Positions 12,330 through 23,432 of a DNA stretch of 64,000 bases are shown piece after piece. Source of the DNA: Azolla caroliniana (lineage: Eukaryota; Polypodiophyta); contig JBHGNT010000010.1 of the NCBI GenBank assembly GCA_043228905.1, forward strand, positions 19,282,001-19,346,000, written 5' to 3'. Below the pieces are notes generated by a model. That model saw nothing but the letters and a program-made list of their open reading frames with translations. It did no database searches and was not told where the DNA came from. Position 1 is the stretch's first letter, and the number at the start of each line of letters is the position of its first letter. A program made the position numbers and the translations under genes.

Positions 12330-12862
12330 ATATTTGTACGTTGCCTCTGATTGATTGTGGGCATGCTTAAATGCCTCTCAACAACAATTATTGCTTAACT
12401 TCTAGTACTTTTCATATCAAGTCACTGTGATCCCTACGTTGCCACAAGAAGAAATGAACAAAAAGCATATTTTGTTGTAGTAAGTCCTCTCTGATTGATT
12501 GTGGGCACACTTAAATGCCTCTCAACAACAATTACTGCTCAACTTCTAAGTACTTTTCATATCAAGTCACTGTGATCCCTACGTTGCCACAAGAAATGAA
12601 CAAAAAACATATTTTGTTGCAGTAAGTCCTCTCTGATTGATTGTGGGCACACTTAAATGCCTCTCAACAACAATTATTGCTAAAGTTTAAGTACTTTTCA
12701 TATCAAGTCACTGTGATCCCTACGTTGCCACAAGAAATGAACAAAAAGCATATTTTGTTGCAGTAAGTCCTCTTTGATTGATTGTGGGCACACTTAAATG
12801 CCTCTCAACAACAATTATTGCTCAACTTCTAAGTACTTTTCATATCAAGTCACTGTGATCCC
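12330..12862. repeat. Minisatellite, unit about 142 bp, about 3.8 copies
   Basis: The segment 'agtcactgtgatccctacg' recurs near 12420, 12565 and 12705, with a diverged copy near 12850. Between them lie shared blocks: 'ttgattgtgggcacacttaa', 'atgcctctcaacaacaatta' and 'acttttcatatcaagtcact'. Copies are highly similar, suggesting recent expansion. The array lies downstream of HVA22 in the convergent interval with CBP20. Confidence 0.9.
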
Positions 12863-13067
12863 TGTATTTGTATAATTTTGAAATATTGTCTTCATATGGC
12901 AAATAATAAGAACAAAATTCTCAATTATAGTGTAGCTGGGCTGTTCTAATTCTCAAGAGGTATCTTAAGATTAATTATTGTACAACTCCTATGCATAGCC
13001 AAATGATGCAGTAAGGCCATGTTACTAGGCAACATGGTAACACACTCAACTAGATATGTAACACTAG

Positions 13068-13350
13068 ATATGTTACAAGGCAATATGAGAGACGCTATTT
13101 GCAATGATTTAACAGTTAATGGTAGAGTGGGCTCTCAAATGATCATGGTAATTGAATTGATCAAGGGTGCAAATAAGTGAAGAACAGAAACCTGTACAAT
13201 GTGTAATCATTACCTTAAACTATGTTACAAGGAAATATGAGAGGCGTGATCTGCAATGATTTAACAGTCAATGGTAGAGTGGGTTCTCAAATGATCATGA
13301 TAATTGAATTGATCAAGGGTGCAAATAAGTGAAGAACAGAAACCTGTACC
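13068..13350. repeat. Direct duplication of about 130 bp, period about 151 bp
   Basis: Two near-identical copies, about 13068-13196 and 13219-13347, share 'caatgatttaacagt', 'tggtagagtggg' and 'gcaaataagtgaagaacaga'. They differ by scattered substitutions. No coding potential is apparent. Confidence 0.85.
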
Positions 13351-14629
13351 TTCATTCAATCCACTAAATAAACCATTTCCCTGTTAACGTGATGATTTCC
13401 ATTGTTTATGACTTCTACCTACATATGCTCTGGCTTTCAATTGCTAAATAATAACACAATATACCATGAACATCAGAATTAAGCATGGACTATGAATAGA
13501 TGTCCTTATCTGTTTGGTAACCTAATCTCCACTGGGTATCCTACCTCATCCAATCCAACCCCTTCTCTCTATTCTGCTTCATTTGCAGGAGGTAAGGACA
13601 AGTGTAGCACAATGTATACTTATGGGCACCAATAAGTCAGAATCTCAATCTCATTATAAAGCAAAGGATTGCAAAACAAGAAACCAATTGAGATGAGCTT
13701 GCTGCTTAGTAGATAGATTAGCAATGTTGTTGGATTAGTATTTTCCCATCTTGGAATATTATATAAAACAAACTCAATGTCATTCAAAATATTAAAAGGC
13801 CACTACCATTACATTTATGGCCATCTCCCCTGTTTATTCAATCAACCAAAGCATACTTGCATTCACAAACAAAGAAGCCAAGCATGAAAATGGATTTCTT
13901 GTTGTCAACTTTATTGGTGCAAAAATATTTCTTTCTAAATAGCACATCAAAGCAACAAAAAGGATTCTATGAAAGAATGTGTTCCATGCTCAAAATAGGA
14001 AAAAAACTTTTCACCTTCATAGAAACATGACAGCCTGACGTGTATTTAAAATTGATAAATCAATTTAAGGATCTTCAACCTATTTCCAAATACCTCCTAA
14101 TCCAGTTAGCTACCAAAACCTACAACGACCTACAGTGCAGGGTTATAGTTCAACTTTATACATCCACTTTATATTGTAGAGTCTTCATCTCATAAGACTA
14201 GGCCACATCAGACATTAATATTCAGAAGCAGCAATGTTTTAAGTACTGCAATACCAAATGCTTACGGTGAACATGATTCATTAATGAAATTTGAAGGAGA
14301 ATCAGGTATGTTAACCCTAGGCCAATGAAACACAACCAATGCACTAGGACAAATCTCATTCATTATAAGAAATGCACTTTCTTCACGTTGCTGTCTTTCT
14401 TTTTGGTATTTCTGAAAGCCTTCGATATCAAGAATCGCAGAAGTATATCTGAAAATCACTGCATCAGATTACAATGCCCACAATAAATTTGGCAGGATAA
14501 AACAAATTTCTACATATTGATCATTTCTGCATGATATCAAAGAACCAGAAAAAAGTCGAAAATAGAACCAACAATTCCTTGTGGAAACAGAAATTAACAC
14601 ATGGAAAAAAGTCAAAAAAATTCTCCACC
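13351..14629. other. Intergenic and CBP20 3' flank, no gene seen
   Basis: AT-rich DNA without a convincing coding frame. The part next to 14630 is the expected CBP20 3' UTR (minus strand). The short minus-strand open frame at 14262-14459 has no domain and is not supported. Confidence 0.5.
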
Positions 14630-16425
14630 TTAGTGTCTTGCAGATTCATCATCATCAGAATCATGTTTTTCCCTAAACCGTGGATTCTTCTCCTGCAATA
14701 TTAGAATAAAAAAACTCAGTATAGTAGAAAAATACCATCTAGATTTTATTCCTGACCTCAACTTACAGGTCTAGAGTCACGATTGGCATCTCGATGAGAA
14801 CGATCTGAAGACCTATAGTCATCATCACCTCGATAACGCTTGCGGCCAGAATCTACATGTGTAAAACAAAAAAATAAAGGGAACGCAAAATTATGAATCA
14901 TGCATTGATTTTAAGGAAAAGAATTTTTATTTTTATTTTGCTTAATCCATACCTCTTCCCCTGTATGAGCTTGTATGGTCATCCTGTTGTTCAGCTGTAA
15001 TATTTCAACATGTGGATTAGCAAATAACGAAGGATACCTATCTACTGCCATCTCATTTTCAGTCAATGGCTTATGGCAGGAATTATTATAATGCTGAGAA
15101 ATGAACTTATATCTTCACTTTCCACAACATAAACAATAATCATCCAGCAAAGAAGTTAATATTCTTACATGAGTTGTAGTACGATCCCATTCCCCCTGTA
15201 TAATCAACCAATTGTCTCCTTGATTCCAATTCACGTTGCACAATCTTTCCATAGCCTCCTCTACGTGAATTTATTATCAAGGTCAAGCATGATATGAAAA
15301 AATTAATACCCAAGAATATTGCAAAAAAAGGATATCTGGATCATAATCTGTTCGATATTCATCTCTAACCTGTGTGAAACAATGTATTACATATTATAGT
15401 TATAATATGATGAATGAATTTCCAATTCTGAATGCCAACAATAACTTTAAATATGTACACAAATTTACCATATTGTTCAGAGCACTCACCTGCCCACCAC
15501 TTCGACCTCGGCCCCACTGACGCCCATCTTGAAATCCCCAATCAAAATCCACCCTAATAGGTCTTTCATCTAAAATTGTAGAACTGATATATTTCACAGC
15601 ATCTTCTGTATCTTCTCTCGAATAAAATCTGGATGAGAAGTCAGAATTTTATCAGCTTATAAAATGTCTTGCTCACTAAAATGCTGATCAAATTTTTGAG
15701 TTTGTTGGTTAAAAAATATATAATGGAAATAAAACGGATGGAAATGTATATCTTTTTCTACTAAATGCCTACGAAATTTTACTGTACTTTCTCATAATTG
15801 CGAAGGATTTCAAGCTTGAAAATGAGAAGTTGGCCAATTAGTAGCAAAGAAATTCCCAACATTGCGAAGGAAAGGAAATACCAATTATTGAAAGCAAAGA
15901 ACTTTTATTTTCTCTGAGTTCATCCATGGAAAGGAAATACCAATTATTGAAAGGATATTCCCCAGTCACTATAACAAATATGATACCCAAATGAAAAAGC
16001 AGAAAACAAGTAACACTCGCATAAAGTATGCTACTTACATGACGAAGCAAAACCCACAAGGAGTCTTCGAGTTTTTGTCTAACCCCATGACTATTTTCTT
16101 GATTTCTCCACACCTAGAAAACAAGTCATAAATCTGCTCCTCTGTAGTGTAGAATGACAAGTTACCTATGTAGACAGTGGTAGAATTCTTCAATGCTTGT
16201 TCATATTCATCTTGATCTCCAGGAAACCTCCTGTCTTTATATGGCGAAAGAACTTGAGAACTCTGCAGAGATCGATCGGAAAATAAATAAAAACAGGGGC
16301 AGGCTTTAAAATCCAAGTACAACATTACGAAAGAAAGACACAGTGGCGCAACTTAATTTTTCTGTCTACCTCCCTCTGCAAGCATGATCAGATTTAGCGG
16401 GACTCACCGCGAACAGAGTTGCCAT
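14630..16425 (-). CDS. CBP20: Nuclear cap-binding protein subunit 2 (CBP20)
   Basis: CBP20 binds the m7G cap of RNA polymerase II transcripts as a heterodimer with CBP80, acting in splicing, miRNA processing and export. Eight exons on the minus strand (16408-16425, 16039-16262, 15490-15628, 15336-15369, 15169-15264, 14953-14994, 14767-14852, 14630-14692) join in phase to 233 aa. The RRM lies at about residues 34-112: RNP2 is VYIGNLSF (36-43) and RNP1 KTPCGFCFV (72-80). Tyr14 and Tyr37 sit where the human cap-stacking tyrosines are. [11 protein letters not shown] and the Gly/Arg segment [11 protein letters not shown] follow. The tail is rich in Arg, Ser and Asp, as in plant CBP20, which carries nuclear-import signals there. 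The intron after DYDP is U12-type AT-AC. A minisatellite starts about 120 bp upstream of the start codon. Confidence 0.96.
15265..15335 (-). other. U12-type AT-AC intron in CBP20 (71 nt)
   Basis: On the minus strand the intron begins ATATCCTTT and ends AAATTCAC. A CCTTGAT branch-site-like sequence lies about 12 nt before the end, close to the U12 consensus TTCCTTRAY. Removing it joins YDP (phase 1) to GRGGYGK in frame. No GT-AG pair here gives the conserved sequence. To my knowledge the Arabidopsis CBP20 gene also has a U12 intron here. Confidence 0.92.
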
Positions 16426-16544
16426 GGCCGAGAATGACCTAAAACAACAGTTCTGTGTCCTTCACAAACTCTGATTTTACTTTAAAACATGGATTTTGAA
16501 AAACAGAGAACTACAAAAAATGACTTCTAGTCTACTACTACACT

Positions 16545-16900
16545 ACAAATTATTATTACCATTCTATACATACAATATGGCTACATTATACTACAGATTA
16601 TTATTACCATACATACATGCAATATGGCTACATTATACTACAACATTATTATTACCATACATACATACAATATATGGCTACATTATACTACAACCTTATT
16701 ATTACCATACATACATACAATATATGGCTACATTATACTACAACCTTATTATTACCATACATACATACAATATGGCTACATTATACTACAACCTTATTAT
16801 TACCATACATACATACAATATGGCTACATTATACTACAACCTTATTATTACCATACATACATACATACAATATGGCATTATGGCTACATTATTAGCATAC
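16545..16900. repeat. Minisatellite upstream of CBP20, unit 48-50 bp, about 6-7 copies
   Basis: The unit contains 'tggctacattatactacaac', 'cttattattaccatacatac' and 'atacaata'. Copies are almost identical, with 2-4 bp length changes in the catac/atata parts. Because the unit is 48 or 50 bp it gives spurious repetitive open frames; these are not genes. Confidence 0.92.
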
Positions 16901-18428
16901 AATATATGTACCTGAAGGATGAGATCCCACTCGCTTTTGGGTGTTCGGTTTTTGTTCAACACATAAGTCCTATCGGTGCCTCTCCTTCATCATGATTGTC
17001 CGTCTCAATCAAGCTCACAAGCTCCACTTGACTGTATGAAATGGAACCACACACGTGACATTCCTACAATTGTTTCATGTTGTCCTCTTGACTTAACGTA
17101 ATTCGGGCGACTGCCTGTGAAAGTTTAATATGAGCTCAAATATTGAATCAAGGTTCTTTTGTTAGGAGAGTGGTCACACGTTTTTGTGCCCGTGTGTGGC
17201 AAGGCTGATATGTGTTAGGTTTAGGGGTCAAGATGTAGCCAAGCAAAGCTACACACCATAAGAGGTTCATGATCAATGCATGCGATACATGTGAATATGT
17301 GCCGCGTGGATCTTGGTTTGACTAGCTAGTAAGAACGACACAAAAATAGTGAATTCAATGAGAAAAAAAACATGTTTTTATACCTAAATGATGTTGCAAT
17401 GTTTCCTAATTGGTCATATTATGGAGCCTACCCATCGAGATAGCAGGACGGTATTGTCATATACCCTCTTCATGTTGAGTTGGGCAAGCATGGTTGTCGC
17501 TCAATCTCATGCTATTAACCTCATATGCCTAGATTTAACAAACTCTCTTTCACTCTCCTCTCTTGTTTATAGTTCCTAAGAAAAAAACTAAATATGGACT
17601 CAATAGGATATAATCATTAAGTATATTAGGTATATAAAGAAGGGTGTGGAGGAATGAGGAGAAGTGGATGTTGTCACAAATGGGTAGAGAGTGGAAGACA
17701 TTTTCGGTGGGACGGGAAGGCGGTGGGAGATGTCACTACTACAAACAATGCACTTATTGAATTGTCTTGATTTTTTAGAAGGCATTGTTAAATGTCGTAG
17801 AAAGGGTGCATCTCTAACAGTGACATTTCATGACACTTGCTAAACTTTTAGCAATGTTCCAATATTAGAATTCATCGTTAAACATCAACATGAAAACCCA
17901 ATGTTTAGAGATACGTTTTTATTTTTTTATTTTCAAATATATAAGGAGAAGGGGATTCATTTTCCCCTTTTTCTATTCTTTAATTTCTCCACCATCACCT
18001 AAAAACCAAGTGCGACCATTGACCCAACTCTCCTCGACAACCATGACCTACACGTGAGTAAGCACAATTTAGGGTTAGGTACGTAGAGGTTAAATTATAC
18101 ACACACATGAGCATATAAACACAAACATACACACACATTTATATAGTCATATAGTCATCGCCAAAGACATGATGTTTATTATCCACATAAAACGAGTGAA
18201 AGGTCCTATCATGAACGTAACCCTTCACAACCATGATTACTTCGAATCTTGAAAAAACACCTATCCATGTTATGGGCATGACAATATAATATCCCATGGT
18301 AAGATTGTAGCATAGTATTCTATACATGTGGATAAAATGTGAGGGTTAAACGAGAGTGTAAACAAGGGAATGATTACTTTTAATCCTTGGGATTGAGACA
18401 ACCCACTAAGGCCAAGTGTGAACTTGCG
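16901..18428. other. Intergenic, no gene seen; weak CACTA-like terminus
   Basis: No supported coding frame. At about 17732 the string CACTACTACAAA resembles the terminus of CACTA-superfamily DNA transposons. No matching inverted terminus was found, so an element is not claimed. Short AC/AT-rich stretches occur near 18100-18140. Confidence 0.4.
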
Positions 18429-18964
18429 TGGGGGCCTTAGGTCTGGCTATAAATATGAGGCCTAACTACCCTCATTTGACATCCCTTGACTACGTCGAGA
18501 CTCTAACCTTGTGGTGGATGAACTCTTGTAGCAAGCGTGCTAGTACCATGTATGACTCGACACCATGACAGTGGTATGGGACGCCAATCGAGTCTCGAGT
18601 TAGTCTCAATCCCTTCGCTCAAGGGTGGTCGGGTGGATCAACACCCTTCTTTATCTCTCTCCCTTCTTATCTATTTATCTTTTAATTCCTTATCGTATGC
18701 TTACATTAGGATCTAGCTCTAACAAAATAGATAAGAAAGGAGAGAGAGAAAGAAGGGTGTCGATCCACCCAACCACCCTTGAGCGAGGGGATTGAGACGG
18801 ACTTCAGCCTCAATCGGCATCCCATACCATCGTCGTGGTGTCCTGGCACTGGTGCACTCACTACAAGAGATGATCCACCACAAGGTTAGAGTCTCAACAT
18901 AGTTAAGAGATGTCAAATGAGGGTAGCTAGGCCTCATATTTATAGCTAGACCTAAGGCCCCCAT
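18429..18964. repeat. Large foldback: inverted repeat with arms of about 245 bp
   Basis: The left arm (about 18429-18675) begins gggggccttaggtctgg and contains 'tataaatatgaggcctaact'. The right arm (about 18722-18964) is its reverse complement and ends cagacctaaggccccc-like (ctagacctaaggccccc). The loop is about 46 bp. Arms differ by scattered substitutions and a few indels. The motif 'ttaggatctagctctaacaa' occurs in the loop (about 18706) and again just beyond the right arm (about 18987), where it forms a short palindrome with 'gctagatcctaat'. This could be a foldback transposon, a MITE-like element or an inverted duplication. Confidence 0.88.
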
Positions 18965-19516
18965 GCTAGATCCTAATGGTTATATTAGGATCTAGCTCTA
19001 ACAATCCATCTAAGGTGAGAGCTATTGGGTGGCATGATGATTCTACTTATAGTTTCCTAAATTTACTAATACATGATTTGTCTGCCATGAATCATGGCTA
19101 TGGTTCATGTATTTCCTTTTGTAACCATACAATTTTTAGGAAGAGGAAGGGATGAAACCATTATGGGAATTATCGAGTAGCACCACCATATGTCACATTT
19201 GGGAGGCTCATTGCCCCTCCATTTTTCATCAAGTTAGGGTCTCACCAACTGAAGGTGTGTAATATTTGGCTAGACATGGTTCATACTTTTAAAGGAGAGT
19301 GGGATGGTTTTATTGGAGAATCATATGCTTAAATTGCGCAACATCTCTGGTTAATTACTCTTTGGAAAGATACTCACTCCACTTTTGTCCTTACAAATAT
19401 GGTAGCCTTTTTTGGCATTTTCAGCCACCAAGATGTTGTTCCCCCAAATGATCACTTGAGAATCACATCTTGGTGTAGTTCACATCTTAGTGTATATTTA
19501 TTTCAACTAATTAATG

Positions 19517-19789
19517 GATATGTGTGTGTGTGTGTGTGTATGTGTGTATTCATGCAATCATTCATTCAATGACATACATATATACACAAAATCGTGATTC
19601 ATTCATACACAAACATACATTATACATTCATGCAACCATTAATTGTTCATACACACTAACACAAATACATGCATTCAAACAATTCATCATTAATACACAC
19701 AAACAATCATACAATCATTCATTCACACACACATATATACATTCATTCAATCATACACATACATACATATGTCATTCATACAATATTTC

Positions 19790-19862
<73 letters not shown>
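19517..19862. repeat. Compound microsatellite (TG)n, CATT/CATA-rich, (CA)n
   Basis: A short TG run near 19520-19538 is followed by about 250 bp of CATT/CATAC-type simple sequence. A pure CA dinucleotide run of about 33 units ends near 19862. The open frames through it encode His/Thr runs and are artefacts. Confidence 0.95.
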
Positions 19863-19865
<3 letters not shown>

Positions 19866-20000
19866 GCTCGTGTCTATTCTGCATCAAATCATAAAGAGGG
19901 ATGTCGAGGGAATCGTGGCCATAGATGGTGCAAGTCGCTCAGCTGATAGCACGTGCAATCTGCACCGTCCGATTTGGATAAGAAAGAACTTGCGAAAAAA
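19866..20000 (+). repeat. Dispersed repeat, copy 1
   Basis: The segment containing 'caaatcataaagagggatg', 'cgagggaatcgtggccatag' and 'gcaccgtccgatttggataa' recurs in reverse orientation at about 28930-29065. Both copies lie beside similar CATT/CACA microsatellite DNA. It is GC-richer than its surroundings. It may be part of one mobile unit with the SINE that follows. Confidence 0.8.
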
Positions 20001-20094
20001 AAAATTGTTAGAGGTTGCCCAACTCTGAGTCCTTGGTCACCCAACTGCGCATCTATTTTAGAACAATAAATGAAGTTTTCAACTTAATGGAAAG

Positions 20095-20175
20095 TTCATT
20101 ATGATGTAATGGCTTAGTGGTTAGAGTCACCTTTTTTTGTTAATAGGTGCAAGGTTCAAATCTCTTTTTCTCTCT
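20095..20175 (+). mobile_element. tRNA-derived SINE-like element
   Basis: TGGCTTAGTGG (20110-20120) matches the Pol III A box TRGYNNARNGG at every position. GGTTCAAATCT (20153-20163) matches the B box GGTTCRANNCC at 10 of 11. Their 32-nt spacing is typical of tRNA-derived SINE promoters. There is no tRNA cloverleaf acceptor stem, so a functional tRNA gene is unlikely. The 3' boundary is not defined. Confidence 0.7.
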
Positions 20176-20679
20176 TATTGAGAATAGGGTTTATTTTGCT
20201 TGCTTATTGGTTAATTTTGATATCATTTAGGTTTTCTTCATTTTCAACTTCTTTCTTATTTAGGGTTTCGACATTCATACTTGCATGTATATTATTGGCA
20301 ATACAACATTTCTTTCTAATGCACCTTTTTCTTAGATTATGTAGTTTGCAACAAAAATACATATGCAAAACCAACTTACTATAATAATGAAATATGTTTC
20401 AAATCAAACCACCATTACATATAAGGTTCAAATGATGTTTCAAAAAAACAATAATTCATTAGACTAAAGGAAAGTAATGGAAACAATTCTACATTAGGGT
20501 TTGGGGTTTAGGAAAGTAATGGAAACAATTCTACCTTATTTCACTTAGTGGAATATGTTATTAAACCCCAAAATGCTTTCTTCTTTTCATATTTCATCGA
20601 TCTAGTCAATATTGTACTCGGTTGTTACATGCAAATGAATACAAATTCAACTATGACATACTTGAAACATAAAACATAA
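20176..20679. other. AT-rich spacer, no gene seen
   Basis: Simple AT-rich DNA with a short internal direct repeat ('aggaaagtaatggaaacaat' type, near 20470 and 20512). No coding support. Confidence 0.5.
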
Positions 20680-22165
20680 AATCCACGTGGAAGGCATATG
20701 GTGTGACATTTGTCGAGGGCTCAAGTGTGATCAACCGATATCCGAACCTGCCTGGCTCAGTCAACGTATCCTATGGAACCCATGTATCAAGGATGAATTT
20801 AATCAACTACTGGGATCACGTAAGGAGTTGGCATGGGGATACATTACAGAAGGTCTAGGAAAAAGTATAGAATGTTGGTGACGGTTTATGTCACTGCCAC
20901 TACAAGATCAGGCGAACATACTCCATGGAATCAGGGGCAGATGGACTATGAGATCGGAAATCATTAACACTCTAATGATTAGGGAATCTGCTACTCAAAG
21001 GACAACAATGGAGAAATGGATAGGCCACGTGGAGGAGGGATCTCTGATCCCGAGAGGTAGGGGACCACCAGACAGGCTCGAAGGCTCTGAATTGCGAGAC
21101 ACTGAGACACCAACACAGAATAACAATTCGAGTACTCGCGTATACTGGTCATAAATGTATTGTAGATCCTGATCCGATCAAAGTTCAACCCGATTGGCAC
21201 ATATGTACTCATGAAAACACATGGCTACGTAAGGTCAGTTGGGACCCTTTGCAATGGACATGGCGTGATCCCTACGCGGGGCAAGGAAGCAAACCCATCC
21301 CTTTCTTCCAATTCACACCTCGATTGGGTTGCCACATTCTAGCTGCTCAAACCGCTCGAGAGCGAGTTGTTGCAAAGGTCTGGCACACATTTCAAGTTCC
21401 TCCCACAATAATCACCAAGTTTTGGCAAAAAATCTGGAAACAACAACACGTGAGGTGAATTACCACGTTCCAATGGCAATTAATACATAAGTCCCTACCG
21501 GTGGGAGCATGGCAACGTGGGAATCTTAGCTCTCCTAATTGTGTAGAGTGCCCACATGAAGTAGAATCAATACGACACGCTCTATGGGACTGCCCAACGT
21601 CCCATCGAATATGACGGGGGGTTGGCCGCTTGTTGCAATTATGCCAGGTGCAAGGCTCAATCAAGTGGGGAAATATATGTTGGCTATCATGGCAGACTGC
21701 AATTGGTAGATACGAGCATCAGGAGGAGGGGATGACTTTGGTGATAAAAGCACGAGAGGTCTTTTTCTCCTCCAACGGCAATGTCCACTCCACTCCTCTT
21801 AATGACAAATCTCAAGAGGTGTTGGAATTGGTCAACCCAATAACTCTTTGGATTTTATGGAAACAACGATGTAGGCAAGTCTTCTCCAACCAAACCACAC
21901 ATCCAACAAGGTTACTGCAAGAGATATGGAGTGAAATTGTAGCCACTCTAAAGAGCCAATATGATGGCCTTAAGGGCGGCTCCGAGGGAGTTGAAAGACA
22001 ACGAATAGCCTTCATCCAACAATGGTCGTCCTCTCCCTTTCTTGAGTCAATGGGCATCCACATAAGATGGAACTATCGCGTCCCTTCAGGGATTTGTACA
22101 TAATCGTCTCATTTGTAAAATTTCATAACTAATGGAAGGAGTTTTTTTTTGGAAAAAAAAGAAAC
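20680..22165 (+). pseudogene. LINE (non-LTR retrotransposon) ORF2 3' fragment
   Basis: Conceptual frames, interrupted by stops and shifts, show the C-terminal part of a plant LINE ORF2. A zf-RVT-type segment appears as KFWQKIWKQQHVR, then QWQLIHKSLPVGAWQRG, with a Cys-x2-Cys/His/Cys pattern in CVECPHEVESIRHALWDC. The usual LINE tail motif LWILWKQRC and a terminal KWNY-like RWNYRVPSG close it. The endonuclease and reverse transcriptase domains are absent, so the copy is 5'-truncated. It ends with an A/T-rich tail and runs into a 42-bp tandem array. Confidence 0.8.
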
Positions 22166-22312
22166 ATAAAACATAAATCAACATATAACATACTTGAAAC
22201 ATAAAACTTAAAACATAAATCAACATATGACATACTTGAAACATAAAACTTAAAACATAAATCAACATATGGCATACTTGCAACATAAAACGTAAAACAT
22301 AAATCAACACAG
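22150..22312. repeat. Tandem array of a 42-bp AT-rich unit, about 3.5 copies
   Basis: The unit contains 'aaaacataaatcaacatatg' and 'acatacttgaaacataaaac'. It lies immediately after the LINE 3' tail. Because 42 is a multiple of three it gives a spurious repetitive minus-strand peptide. Confidence 0.85.
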
Positions 22313-22905
22313 GTTAGGTGACCATATTAAAACAGGTTGGGCAACTTGTTTATGAGAAGAGATGTTTTTTACGAGGGTTGGGAGGTGACTTGAGTAATAG
22401 GTTGGGTGACCTGTTTGATAGGTTGGGTGACCATATTAAAATAGGTTGGGCAACCTGTTTATGAGAAGAGATGTTTTTTAAGAGGGTTGGGCGACCTATT
22501 TTATAGGTTTGGTGACCATATTAAAACAAGTTAGGCAACCTGTTTATGAGAAGATATGTTTTTTAAGAGGGTTGGGAGACCTGTTTGATAGGCTGGGTGA
22601 CCATATTAAAACAGGTTGGGCAACTTGTTTATGAGAAGAGATGTTTTTTACGAGGGTTGGGAAACCTAATTTATACAATAGGGTGACTTGGGTAATAGGT
22701 TGGGTGACCATATTAAAACAGGTTAGACAACCTGTTTATGAGAAGAGATGTTTTTTACGTGGGTCAAGAGACCATTTTTATACAATAGAATAAGTTGGGC
22801 AACCTATTTGATAGGTTGGGTGACCAAATTAAAACAGGTTGGGCAACCTGTTTATGAGAAGAGATGTTTTTTAAGAGGGTTGGGAGACTTGATTCATGAG
22901 AAGAT
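22312..22905. repeat. Degenerate array, unit 84-117 bp, about 6 copies
   Basis: Core pieces 'ggttgggtgaccatattaaa', 'caggttgggcaacctgttta' and 'tgagaagagatgttttttaa' recur near 22320, 22430, 22515, 22598, 22705 and 22822. The period varies because an extra 'aataggttgggtgac' segment is present or absent. GGTT/AACC pairs make each unit partly self-complementary. Confidence 0.85.
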
Positions 22906-23084
22906 ATATTTTTTATTGGTCAAGATACATCAAAAAGTGTTTTGATATCCCTAACTTTGCTACAATTTGTTTGTCTTGGGAGGCGTACAATTAACTTTTA
23001 TCCCATAGGAGGTGCCTTTCCCATTGATATCATCAAAGTAGCAACACACTTCCTTAAGGGGTGCATTTTTCATGCTTTTGAATA

Positions 23085-23432
23085 ATGGATACATGTGATT
23101 GATGTTCCATCGCAACAAACACTTAGGATTGAAAAAGTGGGGTCTCATGAATATTTATGCACCGAACTATGCAAGAGATCGAGTGATATTATGGAAAAAC
23201 ATACTTTCACAGGTACCTAGTGTGGATCATTGGGCGATTGCAGGTGATTTCAATATGTTGGAGGATGTGAGTGATAGGTTAGGAGGCATACCGCATACAA
23301 TTTTTGGTTCATAATTATATGAATGGGAACATTTGATTTTTTCCTTGGGATTAATGGACTTGTGGCAAGTGTCTTCTTTTGTAAAGATGCAAGATTCTTT
23401 AGCTTATTCAAGATCAGATTGAAGAGAGTCAA
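23085..23432 (+). pseudogene. LINE endonuclease (EEP) domain fragment
   Basis: The frame encodes MNIYAPNYARDR, then WAIAGDFNMLEDVSDRLGG. The N-IYAP and GDFN signatures are typical of the apurinic-type endonuclease (EEP) domain of plant LINE ORF2. After one stop, a second frame continues LINE-like (DSLAYSRSD). It is cut off at about 23432 where Copia-type sequence begins. Confidence 0.8.

Noticed and set aside
16496-16995. Long repetitive open frames (up to 139 codons)
   Set aside because: They are produced by the 48-50 bp minisatellite in all three frames.
17732-17745. CACTA transposon terminus
   Set aside because: Only one end matches; no inverted partner, transposase or target duplication was found.
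19524-20028. Thr/His-rich open frames
   Set aside because: They translate a CA dinucleotide microsatellite.
20110-20163. Functional tRNA gene
   Set aside because: Pol III boxes are present but no acceptor, D or anticodon stems pair as in a tRNA; a SINE explains it better.
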